From Cudoniella acicularis (lineage: Eukaryota; Ascomycota; Leotiomycetes; Helotiales; Helotiaceae): a stretch of DNA of 41,938 nt. Location: positions 1-41,938 of the forward strand of contig JAAMPI010000354.1 of assembly GCA_013054445.1 (NCBI GenBank). Direction: 5' to 3'. Shown here piece by piece: positions 31,195-41,938 of the stretch. The notes beneath the pieces were generated by a model. It was given only the letters and a program-made list of their open reading frames with translations, had not been told where the DNA came from and did no database searches. Within the stretch, counting starts at the first letter, position 1; every line of letters begins with the position of its first letter. The position numbers and the translations under genes are program-made.

Positions 31195-34100
31195 TCAAGA
31201 TACACTTCTGCTGCCCGACTGCCTTTCTATTTCTTCCCGATACCACTTTACACCTTCATCCATCTGTTCCCTAACGCGCTTTGCCCTTTCGAATAATGCC
31301 TCATCATCGTCCTCAAATGTTCTCTTCTGTCGAGATTTGTTATCCTCGACCATCGCAGCTTTAGCTCTCTTCTTCAAAGCTAGGATATCTTCGTCTCGTT
31401 CGGCACTAGTTCGCGATCGTTCGACTTCATTCGTTGTTTTCGCCGGAACACTCCTTGCGGGCGAAGAATGTGATTGCGAGGTCGCTGATTTGGTGATTCC
31501 GTCAAATGACCGCTTCGGATGTAAGATGGTCTTGGCCACAGAACTTGCCAATGGAGTCCCGTTATGAAGAGTCGTGATTCCTCTAGCTTTCAATCTGAAG
31601 TAGTCGGTTTGTACACCACTGACCTGTTTTCGACTTTCGTCCTGCGCATCGTACTTCGACATGAGATGAATCCTTGATCCACCAGTCAAGTACGAAGGGT
31701 CTGACAGTAAAGAGCGGCGGAAGGGATTGTCGGATCTTCCACGCTTATGTCGACTTGCGGTTGAATCGCGGCCATTCAATGTTTTTTCGGAGCGTTGTCT
31801 CTTCACGCGATTTAGCGCTTGTTCATCTTGTACAATGGCACGAAGTTGCTTTTCTTGGTTATGCACGCCATCAAGGATGCCTGTGGCGTCCAGCAGACTC
31901 TCCAGACTGGTCCGTCGACGAGGAGCAATCGAAGCTCTGAAGTCCTCAACGACATTTGCGGATTGTGCAGCCTTGGATGCTTTCAAACTTTCTGCCATTT
32001 CCCGTCTTGCCTGTCGTGCTTCTCTCCCTCTGCGCTTCAGCCACTTTCGGTGTGCGTATTCTCGCCACAGGTGAAAATATTTTGTGGCTAGAGAACGATA
32101 TCTAAAATCATCTGCGCCCTTCTTCGCCTTCTCATCCGCTTCTTTGATGGCCCGCTCAGCTTCTTCTCTGAGGAACATACTCATAGTCTGACGAAGAATC
32201 CCTTCAACTGTGAATGATGTGAAGTGGTCAATCAACCCATTATCACCAACAGTAACCCATTCTGCAAGCTTTTGATAGTTCGCATTTCGATTGAGTGGAA
32301 GGGGTGCTGGGGATGCCCCGCTTGATTGGTGAAGGATGTTTGCCCCTGGGAAGAGCATTGGAGAAGATGTTGCAGTATTTTGCTCGGTCTCTACCACTGG
32401 ACTCTTGCCAAAGGAAGGGGTGGGTAATGGCATAGGCGGAGGTGTCGAGGCAGGAGTAGTGCTGAAAGGTTGGGGCAATGGAGACTGGCCAGCAGGCTGC
32501 TTCGGTGGAGTTGTAGAATCGAAAATAGATGGCGGTTTTGAGACCTTATATGGCCCAAAAGTAAGAGGTGGCGTTGGACTGGCCATTTTGCTCTCTGTGG
32601 TAACATGATTTCCGAGTGAGGGCGTTGGGCGACTGGTTTCTGCCACCTTTGGTGCAGAAGAAGTTTGATTGAAATCGAATGACGACAAAGTTTTAGCTGC
32701 AGCGGTTTCTTTGGATAGTGGTGGAACGAAAATTGAATTAGGCGTTTGCACTGGGGTTTCTTGACTTGTGGAAGCCTCAGGTATCTTTGGGAAGGTTGAT
32801 CCATTTGTGGGTTGGGCGAATATGGAGGCGGGACCGGCGTTTCCAGTGACTTCTGATGAATTATTATTTGGATATTTGAAGACTGAAGAGTTGCTTGAGT
32901 TTTGAGATCCGGGCTTTGAAAACAAAGAAGGGCTATCCAGCTTCGGGACGAATAGAGTAGAGGAACTAGGGGCCTTTGCGAATGGTGAAGGTGTCGGCGC
33001 CAACGATTGTTTTTTTTTGAGCACTCGGTTTGAAAAAGTCATTGCCAAAGGTAGTTGGAGTTGAAATCTGGTCAAAAATGGAAGCGGGTTTTGGAAGGAC
33101 CTCAGCAATAGCTGGTGTCTGGCTTTGACTCCCCGAATCATTTCTTAGACCATTTCCATTACCCGAGCCCGTCCCCAATTGTTCTGCGCGTTTCGGCTGT
33201 GAATACATCGTGTCGTCTTTAACGAAGAGACCTTCATCCTCCTCCGTAGCGCTTTCTTCCATTAGACCAGCATTACTGACCTCGTCCTCTTTTGTTTCGT
33301 CATACACAGATGAGTTAATGGCCTCGGGTAGAGAATGGCTGGCCCGCTTTTTCTCAACTAAGCGGTATGAGTGGGCTTGTTTCAGGGTTGTGATGGGATC
33401 AGAAACGCCCACATCTGTATCAAATGACAGATAGTCTTCGCCGTCGATTTCATCGAACCTCAATCCGTGGGCCTCGCCGAAAGGAATGATTTCATTCTCA
33501 TCGTCGAATCTTAGGTACGTGTTTAACTTTGATAACGTCCAGTCCTTCGTTTGATCCCGTTGTTTGCGATATGACGAGAGTATTGTCTTTAATATAGACT
33601 TTCGTATACTGTTGAAATGGATTTCGGCAAAGCAAGCCATCGTGTAAGAAACCTTTTTGTCTTCGATAATTGTGAAGAACCGGGAGAATGCATTTTGTGC
33701 GATGTCCATTGCGGCGTGGGGCTTCAGAGGGCCGAGAGTGTCCCAAGTGTTTTGCAACGTCTCAACGAGACTAACTGCAGTTCGGATGACGTCTGATTCC
33801 CCCCAAAATTTCCACCCCCAGTTTTGTACTGTCTCTAATATCCCCGGATTATTTCTGTTGAGCAAGACGTAACACGCCTTGAATTCAGTTTCATTCTCGC
33901 AGTTTATGCCTTGAGCATTGCAATCCTCGTAAGCATGTATAAGTGAGAGCAGTGCCTTGCCCAGCTGTTCGACCTCTTGCTGCTCTGAAAATTCTTCGGT
34001 CGGTGAGACACCGTCTTTTGACATTTGATGTAGGGCGATAACATGGAATCTGGTTATACGTTCTAAACAATATACTTGATCTGCTAGTTCCACAGGGCTC

Positions 34101-35746
34101 ATAGATGACTGAAAAACGAAGTCTCGACGAATAGCACGCGTTCGATCCCAGAGAAAGTGATGAACTCTGGGTAGATTTTCTTCGTCATCGCCCAAAACTA
34201 TTTGAAACAAGTAGTCGAGTGTTCGCCTTAGTGCTGCAGGAGATCGTATATCCATAGGTAGCGGAGCATCTTGACCAGCCGCAGATCTTGCTAAAGCTTT
34301 TATCATTTTCTCCGGTGCAGGATATAATTGACCGTCAGGACCAATTGCCATTTCCGCATTTTTCACATCACGCTCGAATATTCTGGTGGCTTTTTCGAAT
34401 TCCGGGCACATTTCCTCACATATCCCCTTGAAATCGATTGCCTCACTAAGCTTCTTCGGCTTATCTGGATCATCTAACAAGCCAGCGCGAATGAGACACA
34501 CACGGACTCTGCTGCGGTAATCCTTAGATGACCTCCAATATCCCTCAATTGCACTCTTGAAATTTGGGTCTCCAGGTTGCAGTGTGGGCCATGGCGGTGT
34601 AATTATGCCTTCCTTTCGCAATAATTGATGGATTCTTTCCCCTGTAGCATTGCCAGAGACCGTCGAGTTTGTTCCGGATGTATCTCGTGTTGTAGATTTT
34701 TGCTGGCCAAATGCTGAGCCATTTGTACGTGGTTTTGAAAAAGCGCCATTAAACTTTGGTGAAGAGTTTGAAATATTTGTAGATCCAGAAGAACTCGACC
34801 CAGCAGCGGATGCTTGGCCGAGGTTTGGCAAGTTAGAGCTCGGGGACGCGCCAAAATGATTGGGGAATAGCTGTGACGATGTGTTCTGTGTTGAAGTCGT
34901 GGGTGTCGGGAAAATAGTTTTATTCGATGGGGTTGTACCAAATGGATTGGCTGAAGAGGAAGAAGGGGCCCCAAACGGGTTTATAGAAGGTTTTCCGAAG
35001 GCGTTTGTTGTGGTTGTCGTAGAAGGAGATTCTGAAGGCGTTCCAAAAACACTCGTGGACGGGTTTCCAAATGGGTTTGAGAAAACTGCTGTTTTGTTTG
35101 TATTGGAAGGCATCCCAAAAACGCTCGTGGTTGCAGGACTTGAAAATGGTTGTGAAGGAGCACCGAATGGATTGCTCTTTGCGCTTGATGCAAAGGGCTT
35201 CAACGGCGCATCCTGTTTTGGAGCAAAAGGATTAAACGGAGTTGTACTCGGACCGCCGAAGGAAGATGGCGATTTGTTGACGGCTCCAAAGTGATTCAAG
35301 GCTGCTGGGGACGGAGCTTTTGTGAAAGGGTCCATCTTTTGTTCAATCGGCGGATCTGCAAATCGGACCTGTTTGTTGGCGCCTCTGCTTCCTCGCCCAT
35401 TGACCATCGTGCCGTTTTGACCTCTTTGCTCGCGCTTCGCCGCATTCTCCTGCCGTTCTTGTTCGAAGGGGTTTGGGGAATCAGTGATCGGTGATGTGCC
35501 TGTATAATCATAGCTTAAGTAGCGGTTCTTGAAGTTCTTGAAGCTCTTGCCACAAAATGCGCCGCGAGGGACATAAGTGTTGGAGAGGTCGTGCAAAGCG
35601 CGCGGGCCTTTGGGAATTTGGGGATCATGTAGGGACTTACTAGAGGAGCTTGAAGCTCCTCGACTCGTCGGTCCGCGACCTCTAGATCCTCTTGAACGAT
35701 TTTGTGGTTGACGCGCGCGAGCACTACTGCCTCTGCTGAGCAGCAT
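31195..35746 (-). CDS. SAC3: TREX-2 mRNA export scaffold Sac3 (apparent one-base frameshift)
   Basis: Sac3 (GANP/MCM3AP family) is the scaffold of the TREX-2 complex, which links transcription to mRNA export at nuclear pores. From 35746, a basic Arg/Ser/Gly N-terminus (RSRGSRGRGPTSRG) is followed by a nucleoporin-like FG region at about residues 150-340 (repeated NPFG, VFGTPS, NPFGAPS), which in yeast contacts Mex67. The SAC3/PCI domain (about 440-745) includes GICEEMCPEFEKATR, FLWDRTRAIRRDF and ERITRFHVIALHQ. The frame then changes at an A9 run (T9 on the given strand, 33010-33018). The second frame continues without further breaks through Pro/Ser-rich sequence to a Cdc31/Sus1-binding-like helix (KYFHLWREYAHRKWLKR) and a charged C-terminus at 31195. 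With A8 the product would be about 1516 aa. As TREX-2 is important for fungal growth, a homopolymer miscount is more likely than gene loss. Confidence 0.9.
33010..33018 (-). other. SAC3: A9 (T9 on + strand) tract at frame break in SAC3
   Basis: Before the run the frame reads FFKPSAQKK. After it the productive frame reads QSLAPTPSPFAKAPSSS. The two join exactly if the run has eight A instead of nine. No GT..AG pair flanks the site. Confidence 0.8.
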
Positions 35747-36243
35747 CGTTCCTGTTGTAGATCATGAGGAAAGTGGGAGTAGACGAGCAGAGGAGGCTGT
35801 ATGAGATTTCGAGTTTTAGTGAATAGACGTGCAGCTATTGTGCACCGCTCTTCTTTGTTATTGTCTTCTCGAATCGCATTCACAGCGCTTCAACTACTCG
35901 AACTAGGCTCCTTTTGGCGCTCGCTCCGAATTTATGCCGATACTGTTGACCGCCCAATCCGGCTTTACAGTTGGCAGTTTGCTTTTGGAACTGTATTATT
36001 TTTTGGAACATGTTTTCAGGCGGTTGTATCTGGATAACACATAATGGTTGCGGGTCAAAATGGACAGTATCTATATCTTGTATTTTGAATATCTAGACAT
36101 CAAGACGCCAAAACAAGCGTGCCAGGACGAGGAATCATGTCAAACCCATCCCAGGGTATTTTGTACTCGCAAACTCCAGGTCTATGTGAAAACCATATTT
36201 ATTCCACTTAGCCAACGCCATCAGATGCACCACGAGACTTGGA
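35747..36243. other. intergenic region between LTV1 3' end and SAC3 5' end
   Basis: About 500 bp holding the SAC3 promoter and the LTV1 3' flank (both on the minus strand). No further feature was recognised. Confidence 0.5.
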
Positions 36244-37467
36244 TCAAGCCTTTTGTGTCCGTATTCTTGCTGGGCCCAATCCTTTCCGAACCTCATCAAG
36301 TTGCTCCATGCCACTCTGATATTTTCCTTTCTTAACATGCTTCTTACCGCTCATAGAATAGTTGCCTAGGAAATCATCCATGATATTATCAAAATCACCT
36401 CTGACCTGACCTTGTACACTCGAGGCTGTAGATGAAGCAGCCGAAACGGAAGCCATGTCATCAATGTCCTCATTATATTGCTCTTCAATCTTTTCGAATC
36501 TTGCATCTAATGTCGTTAAACCCTCGGTCCTAAACATGGAAGAAGATGTCATGGAGTATGTAGAGGGGTTGGTCAAAGCACCCTTTCTCTTCTTTCTTCG
36601 TCCTCCATTCGTTGTAGTAGTCATGAGCGAAGATTGTAAGTCTGATTGTGAAGGCGCAACCTGTATCTTGGATTTCTGATCCTTTTTGAATTTGCTGAAG
36701 TCCGCCAACCAATCACCGTCTCCATGATCCTCGCGCTCATCTCTGGTGAGCTCATCAGAAGGCACCGGGGCGTCTTTATACTCTCGTGTCGGTTTCGCAG
36801 TATCATCTGACTCCCATCCCCCATCCTCATCGTCCCAGACGCCTTGCTCAAATTCGTCCTCTTCAATTTCCTCGCCATCTTTCGCTAGCTCTCCAAAAAT
36901 TTCTTCATCTTCGTCAACATATGCTTCGTCCTCTAGAGCTTCCAACACCTCTCTTAACCTCGGATCCATATCGGGTTGAAATCCTGCTAGGGCATCTGGA
37001 ATGTCTTGCTGGGCCTGGTATGTAGCCTTCCGAAGGTTCTTAGATGGCAGTATCTCCTCATCCAGCAGAACTCCAGCTCGATCTTCGAGGCTTGTGTCCC
37101 GTAAGGCGTCTTCCAGTGTCTGCTTGCCCTTGCCTTTATTTTTTGGTGCAGATGCTTCCACGAAATATGCCTCCCCTAAGCCACTCCCCAATTCACGCAT
37201 ATGCTGCATATAATCGTATTCGGTATCATCGTAGTATATACCATAGTTTGCAGCTTCGCCTTCGTTTTCTCGAATTTTTTCCACGTCGGATCCAAGTTCG
37301 GAGGTAAGGTCATCAAGTTTCTTAATTTTGTCGGAATTGGGTAAAGGTGTAGGGTTCAGCACCATGGACGATGCCTCAGCATCGTGAATCAAGGGATCGT
37401 TTTGAGGGCGATGGACAAGCGTAAAATGAGTCGCTGTCTTCTTGTCGATCCACTTCTTTCGAGGCAT
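36244..37467 (-). CDS. LTV1: 40S ribosome assembly factor Ltv1
   Basis: Ltv1 is a late 40S assembly factor that binds pre-40S particles (with Enp1 and Rps3) and shuttles between nucleus and cytoplasm. A single exon of 407 aa begins [20 protein letters not shown], the characteristic N-terminal signature (K-K-W-I-D-K-K-x-A-x-x-F). Next come [14 protein letters not shown], acidic stretches ([40 protein letters not shown]), the Ser/Thr-rich region with [22 protein letters not shown] (the family's helix near the kinase-target region) and a basic C-terminus with [17 protein letters not shown]. Length and composition fit fungal Ltv1. It is divergent from LSG1. Confidence 0.95.
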   Translation of the reverse strand: MPRKKWIDKKTATHFTLVHRPQNDPLIHDAEASSMVLNPTPLPNSDKIKKLDDLTSELGSDVEKIRENEGEAANYGIYYDDTEYDYMQHMRELGSGLGEAYFVEASAPKNKGKGKQTLEDALRDTSLEDRAGVLLDEEILPSKNLRKATYQAQQDIPDALAGFQPDMDPRLREVLEALEDEAYVDEDEEIFGELAKDGEEIEEDEFEQGVWDDEDGGWESDDTAKPTREYKDAPVPSDELTRDEREDHGDGDWLADFSKFKKDQKSKIQVAPSQSDLQSSLMTTTTNGGRRKKRKGALTNPSTYSMTSSSMFRTEGLTTLDARFEKIEEQYNEDIDDMASVSAASSTASSVQGQVRGDFDNIMDDFLGNYSMSGKKHVKKGKYQSGMEQLDEVRKGLGPARIRTQKA

Positions 37468-37975
37468 TTTGGCGACCTTTGTTGTGAGGAGGAATGTTGG
37501 TGGTGGTTTACTCGTAAGTTCCTAAAGAAATTTTTGGGAGATTTCGCGGGGTTACGGTTGCCTCTTTTGAATGTTCGAGGCTTAATTGATCACTCCACCA
37601 ATCTGGTTTCGGAGAAGAGCAAAAAGCTTAGTCAAGGGACGATTTCTTTGGAATTTCTAGGTCTTGGTAAGCATAACTTCTAAAAATCTTGATGGAAGAA
37701 TAAGAAATTAGTGGTGTGATTACATTAAAAGCATTATATTTTGCCCAAAGATATTTCCATGGTAAATTTGTACGGCTCTGTGAAATACCCTACCGTAGCG
37801 GGGCCTTCTGAAATTTCGTCACCACTGCCAATGCTCGATAATCAAATTTCCGCCGCCAAACTCACGTTGATGTCCAACACAGCACAATCAACACCATAAA
37901 AGGTTTCTTCCTCACCCATTTGAAACCAGTTCGACCAAATTACAGCCTTGAATATAGACGACTTGTTCCGCCAAA
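37468..37975. promoter_or_regulatory. shared 5' region of LTV1 (-) and LSG1 (+)
   Basis: About 508 bp lie between the two divergent start codons. An AAATTTTT core at 37528-37535 resembles the ribosomal RNA processing element (RRPE) found upstream of ribosome-biogenesis genes in yeasts. No clear partner PAC (GATGAG) motif was seen. The bidirectional role is inferred from geometry and shared function. Confidence 0.4.
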
Positions 37976-40091
37976 ATGGTCCTCGCAAAGTCAAAAAATG
38001 CCGTAGGGCTGGGCAACAGGTTAGCATGCGTGCAGATTGTAGAACAATGACATTCGAATGCTAACAAATTGCAGTTTAATGAATGATCGTTTTGGGAAAG
38101 GGAAAGGCGCAGACCGCAAAAAGGTCACCACGGCAGGCATACATAGAATCAACCATGCTACCGGAGAGACAGTATGTAGCACATTCATCGATCATGGCAA
38201 TTACTTACAGGCCGTAGTATGTCACAAATGAGCGGAAAGAGGCCAGCTGGGTGAAAATGCGATCAGTCACAGAACAAGCAGCACTCGATGAATTTTTGTC
38301 AACTGCGGAACTCGCTGGTACCGATTTTACGGCTGAGAAGATGAATAATGTTAAGATTATCCACACGGATCAGAAGAACCCATACCTACTATCGGCCGCT
38401 GAAGAACGTGCTGCAGTTGGAAAGCAAAAGGCACACAGGGATAGGTTAACAGTACCAAGAAGACCACACTGGGACTCGACCACGACAGCGGACCAACTTG
38501 ACCGGATGGAAAGAGATAGCCTGTTGGAATGGAGAAGAGGCTTGGCCGAGCTACAAGAAAATAACGACTTGCTCATGACACCTTTCGAACGGAATTTGGA
38601 AGTCTGGAGACAATTGTGGAGAGTTATTGAGCGGTCCGATCTAGTAGTTCAAATTGTAGATGCAAGAAATCCTCTATTGTTTCGCTCGGAAGATCTAGAA
38701 AGATATGTGAAGGACGTCGACAAGAGGAAAGAAAATCTGTTGTTAGTGAACAAGGCAGATATGTTGACCTTGGAGCAACGGCAATCTTGGGCAGTTTATT
38801 TTGAGGAAGCCGGTATATCATACAAGTTCTTCTCGGCCAGTCTCGCGAAGGAACTGAATGAAGCCCGCGAAGAGTCAGAAGATGATGAACCGGATGTTCC
38901 TGGGTCCTCTGCATCAAAACTCGCAGATATTACGCAGAAATTAACTATCAATGACAATGAAAGGGGGGGAAAGGTACCGGGAGAGAAGCAAGAAGACGAG
39001 GATGAGGATGAGGATGAAGACGGTGAAAAAGAAGCTGAGGACGAAAAGACGCGAATACTGACGGTGGATGAACTCGAAGCTCTCTTCCTTCTACATGCCC
39101 CGGATAACATTGGTCAGTTCCAAAACATGTTCTTCGGATTTTGCTAACCCTTTTAGATTCGGATCCGGAAAACCCAAGAAAAACACAAATTGGCCTAGTT
39201 GGCTATCCTAATGTTGGAAAATCATCTACAATTAACGCTCTGATCGGAGCCAAGAAAGTTTCTGTCTCCTCTACGCCAGGTAAAACGAAACATTTCCAGA
39301 CCATACATTTGAGTGATAAGGTTTTGTTGTGCGATTGTCCTGGTCTCGTGTTCCCGAATTTCGCAACTACCAAAGCTGAACTTGTCTGTAATGGTATTCT
39401 GCCAATCGATCAGCTCCGCGAGTTCACTGGGCCAGCAGGACTTGTGGCAAAACGAATTCCTCAAAAATTTCTTGAAGCCATGTACGGAATGAAGATTCAG
39501 ACTAGGCCCTTGGAAGAGGGTGGGACTGGGGTTCCAACCGCAGAGGAGATATTGACTGCATATGCCAAAGCCAGGGGTTTCACTAGAACTGGGCAAGGAC
39601 AACCAGATGAATCTAGAGCAGCTAGATACGTCCTGAAAGATTATGTGAATGGCAAACTCCTGTTTTGTCAACCACCACCAGGGGACATTGATCCTCTGGA
39701 ATTCAACCGCGAGCTTTACGATGAAGGCCACTTACCGGAGAAGAGGCGACTTGCCCTCACAGATATGGAATCTTTATCAGACGCTCCTATTTCTGTTGCA
39801 GACTTAGACTTCATTCGTCTACCGGAAGGTTCGAAGACCAAAAAGCTCGATGGTGCTTTCTTCGGCCCAGGACAGGGTAGCAGAGGCCACTTGAAAATGC
39901 CATTCAACCACAAGTACACAGAGCAAGGTACCGCAAGTGGCAAGCAGCTATCAGGACGGAAACAGAAGACAATGCTGGCGCTCGAGAAGGACATGGATCC
40001 AAATGATGTGAAGATGCTGACGAGTAAGAAGCATTTCAAGGGTGGGTCAAAAGGCAACGGAAAACGAAGAGCTGATTATTTCGCTGATTAA
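37976..40091 (+). CDS. LSG1: large subunit GTPase Lsg1 (60S export/maturation)
   Basis: Lsg1 is a cytoplasmic circularly permuted GTPase that triggers release of the export adaptor Nmd3 from nascent 60S subunits. Exons are 37976-38019, 38075-38171, 38218-39112 and 39157-40091, giving 656 aa in frame. The N-terminus MVLAKSKNAVGLGNSLMNDR and HRINHATGETYVTNERKEAS match the family. Permuted order is visible: ERSDLVVQIVDARNPLLFRS, then G4 NKAD (about 225), then G1 GYPNVGKSS (about 360), the following VSVSSTPGKTKHFQT, and G3 DCPGL (about 405). An acidic insert (EDEDEDEDEDGEKEAEDE) precedes G1, as in other Lsg1 proteins. The C-terminus is basic with KKHFKGGSKGNGKRRADYF. Intron 2 uses the acceptor CCGTAG, not the nearer TTACAG, to restore TYVTNERKE. 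No disruptions. Confidence 0.95.
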
Positions 40092-40832
40092 GCAAGCCAT
40101 TGCCGTCGGTGGTTGAGGCTGGCGGCTACAAGAAATCTGCATTTTCGTCACGATTGCATTAAATGATTGGGCATATCTCACGGGCGTTTTTGACTTGGTG
40201 GAGGGCTGGACGGATTTCTCTGCAAACAATTGAGTCTGATTCACACCGGCGATTTTCCTATTGGTCAATAGTATGTGCATTATGACCCGATCGCCCTCTA
40301 TTGGTTCGAAAGTGTGATGTGTTTTTGATGTTCGTCGCTTGAGTGCCTGTTTACCCCTATTCGGCTTGCTTCGGCCCCGGCCTTGGCGCTGCACGACAAT
40401 TCGATTGGCGATCCTGAAACGTCTGTGCCATTCCTTCTCCCCCAAGGTTCTGAGAAGGTAATCGTTTTGGCCCCAGTAATCCGCATGTTTTCTCCCGATA
40501 TTGTGGGCTGTGAATGAACCTGGGGTTTATGGGTAAACTTGATGTGTTCTGCATCCCGTGCCCGTTTACGAAGTTGACTATTGGCCCCTCAAATCCAAGG
40601 AGTCGGACTGAGGAGCGGCGGAGCGAGTTGTATAGCACACAGCCTTCTTAGTGGAAGTTTGAGTCGAAATGATTACGGTTGGTATGACAGTGTAGGGGGT
40701 TGAATTTGCATATAAGTATAGCTGAGTTTCCCTACTACTATTATGATTTCGAGCTCTAAGACAACCATCAAGACAAGTCTACCGTCTTCAGCCTCCTAGC
40801 TTCTTCTAGTAAAACATCTCACTCTCCTCAAG
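40092..40832. other. intergenic region upstream of small secreted protein
   Basis: The LSG1 3' flank and the promoter side of the small secreted protein gene. Minus-strand open frames here carry no recognisable domains. A TATA-like element is listed separately. Confidence 0.5.
40711..40720 (+). promoter_or_regulatory. TATA-like element upstream of small secreted protein gene
   Basis: TATAAGTATA lies about 120 bp before the start codon, followed by a pyrimidine-rich leader (CTTCTTCTAG, CACTCTCCTC), an arrangement common in strongly regulated fungal genes. Assignment is from position and sequence only. Confidence 0.4.
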
Positions 40833-41321
40833 ATGTATACCAAGTCTTTCCCTCTTATTCTCGCCCTCTCTCTTCTCCTCGAAAAACCAGTCCTCGCCCA
40901 CCCAACGTCACTTACATCCCGCATAACATCTTCTCTTCATCCCTGTGCAGTATTTGTGCAGCGATGGAACGATAATTCATTCGATATAGCCTACTATTCC
41001 GCCGCGCCTGATGCCAATGGTGTCTTCCCGGCAACTTCCAACTTCTGGAACCAAGAGGTATCAGCAGACAACGCTGGAGATCCAGGCGACTTTCTCACTC
41101 AACCTGGCCGTCAAGTTGGATCCTATATTCTCTCGATCAGGAATGCGGCAAATCCAACAAACGTAAACGATCCTGGAGAGTTGAATTTCGCGTGGGGAAA
41201 TGAGACTTGGGATTCAACGAATACTGATGACTGTTCTGTTGTGCCAGTTGGGCCGTCGGGTGGGGCGGGAGCCACAACCTACACTTGTGTCTTTCAGTGT
41301 GATGTTGATGTGGGACAGTGA
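40833..41321 (+). CDS. small secreted protein, function unknown
   Basis: 162 aa, single exon. The start codon sits in a CAAGATG context and is followed by a clear signal peptide (MYTKSFPLILALSLLLEKPV, with cleavage probable after LAHP or just before it). The mature part has four cysteines (HPCAV, DDCSVV, YTCVFQCDV), is acidic and Asn/Gly/Ser-rich, and has one obvious N-glycosylation site (NET). I recognise no catalytic domain. The pattern of short size, secretion and an even cysteine number would fit a candidate effector or cell-surface protein, but that is inference only. Confidence 0.72.
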   Translation: MYTKSFPLILALSLLLEKPVLAHPTSLTSRITSSLHPCAVFVQRWNDNSFDIAYYSAAPDANGVFPATSNFWNQEVSADNAGDPGDFLTQPGRQVGSYILSIRNAANPTNVNDPGELNFAWGNETWDSTNTDDCSVVPVGPSGGAGATTYTCVFQCDVDVGQ

Positions 41322-41938
41322 AATGACGTGGAGTTGATGTAATATGGGAATGTTGGGAAGTGAGATGCTTATTTAAAGCCGAATACCGGCATATGTTTGA
41401 GATCCAACTTGGATGAGACACTCTCAATGGCAATGACTGCTTGAAGCAATATAAGACGTTCCAAATGACCAAAAGAATAGACACTCCTCGAAGAATATGC
41501 CATTTATGAATGAATGAATGAATAAGAGCTGTTGAGAAGAATTGAACTTAAAAAGGTTGTGGAAGACCTAATAATCTGTTTCGCATCTTCCTGTACACTC
41601 AGCCTTGGGCAAAGAAATACTCGAGTAGCGAGCGGAAGCGATTGCGAGCTTAGAACGAGAATAACAAACATATTTCTTCATGAAATTAGTTGACGGAGTG
41701 GAGGTCTACATGTTTCCCTGTATCCTTCTCCAAGTTCTCGGGATTTAAGTGTAGGCGTTACCCGCTTTCAATTTGTTGCTGCAGTGGGGCCAAGGTTCGT
41801 GGTTGCTCTAAAAGTGATAAATCACCATGCTCTTGTGGGTTATTATCGGTAAGGTCATTTACACGGTGTAGGAATAGCCGTTTCGTAGGAGTTTACCTCC
41901 TGCAGCTGGGGATAGCGCGAGGTCGTGTGGAGAAAGGG
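41322..41938. other. 3' flank, no gene recognised
   Basis: Contains a short TGAA microsatellite (about four to five units near 41506-41523) and otherwise unremarkable sequence to the end of the window. Confidence 0.5.

Noticed and set aside
34860..35294. Plus-strand frame of 144 codons opposite SAC3
   Set aside because: It is antisense to the FG-repeat region of Sac3. Its repetitive look comes from those repeats.
38796..39110. Serine-rich minus-strand frame inside LSG1
   Set aside because: This is the antisense of the acidic GAG/GAT-rich insert of Lsg1.

Overview
The window looks like nuclear DNA of a filamentous ascomycete, probably a leotiomycete-like fungus, though the lineage is an inference. 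The genes are split by short GT..AG introns, mostly about 45-120 bp. The products include the fungal-type N-terminal amidase Nta1, Lys9-type saccharopine dehydrogenase, AA9 and GH43 plant-cell-wall enzymes, and Sac3, Ltv1, Lsg1 and Cbf5. Intergenic stretches are long. There are no bacterial-style operons, rRNA, CRISPR arrays or phage genes.

The left and centre (1 to about 28 kb) are accessory in character. The main feature is a dispersed family of three paralogous, apparently undescribed, single-pass membrane proteins at 4021-5614 (+), 7977-9470 (-) and 22431-24034 (-). Each has a signal peptide, a two-part cysteine-rich ectodomain with 12 shared cysteines, one membrane helix and a long Pro/Ser-rich cytoplasmic tail. 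Two intron positions are shared by all three. The (+) copy carries a frameshift in a C7 tract. Interspersed are three decayed or suspect genes: a ketopantoate-reductase-like gene lacking its Rossmann fold and catalytic residues (874-2448), a broken AA9 lytic polysaccharide monooxygenase (11075-12111) and a broken LYS9 copy that keeps its introns (17538-18971). Intact genes here are NTA1 (five exons including a 13-nt microexon), a Dfm1/Der1-type derlin with a C-terminal Cdc48-binding-like box, and a secreted GH43 enzyme whose first intron is problematic.

The right part (28.6-40.1 kb) is dense and housekeeping, centred on RNA and ribosome biogenesis. It holds CBF5 (rRNA pseudouridylation), SAC3 (mRNA export, with an apparent one-base frameshift in an A9 run), LTV1 (40S maturation) and LSG1 (60S maturation GTPase). 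LTV1 and LSG1 are divergent from one roughly 0.5-kb intergenic region. The window ends with a small secreted cysteine-containing protein of unknown function (40833-41321).

Exon coordinates were worked out by hand from splice signals, reading-frame continuity and recalled family consensus. They should be checked against RNA reads. Statements about families come from general knowledge, not from a database search.
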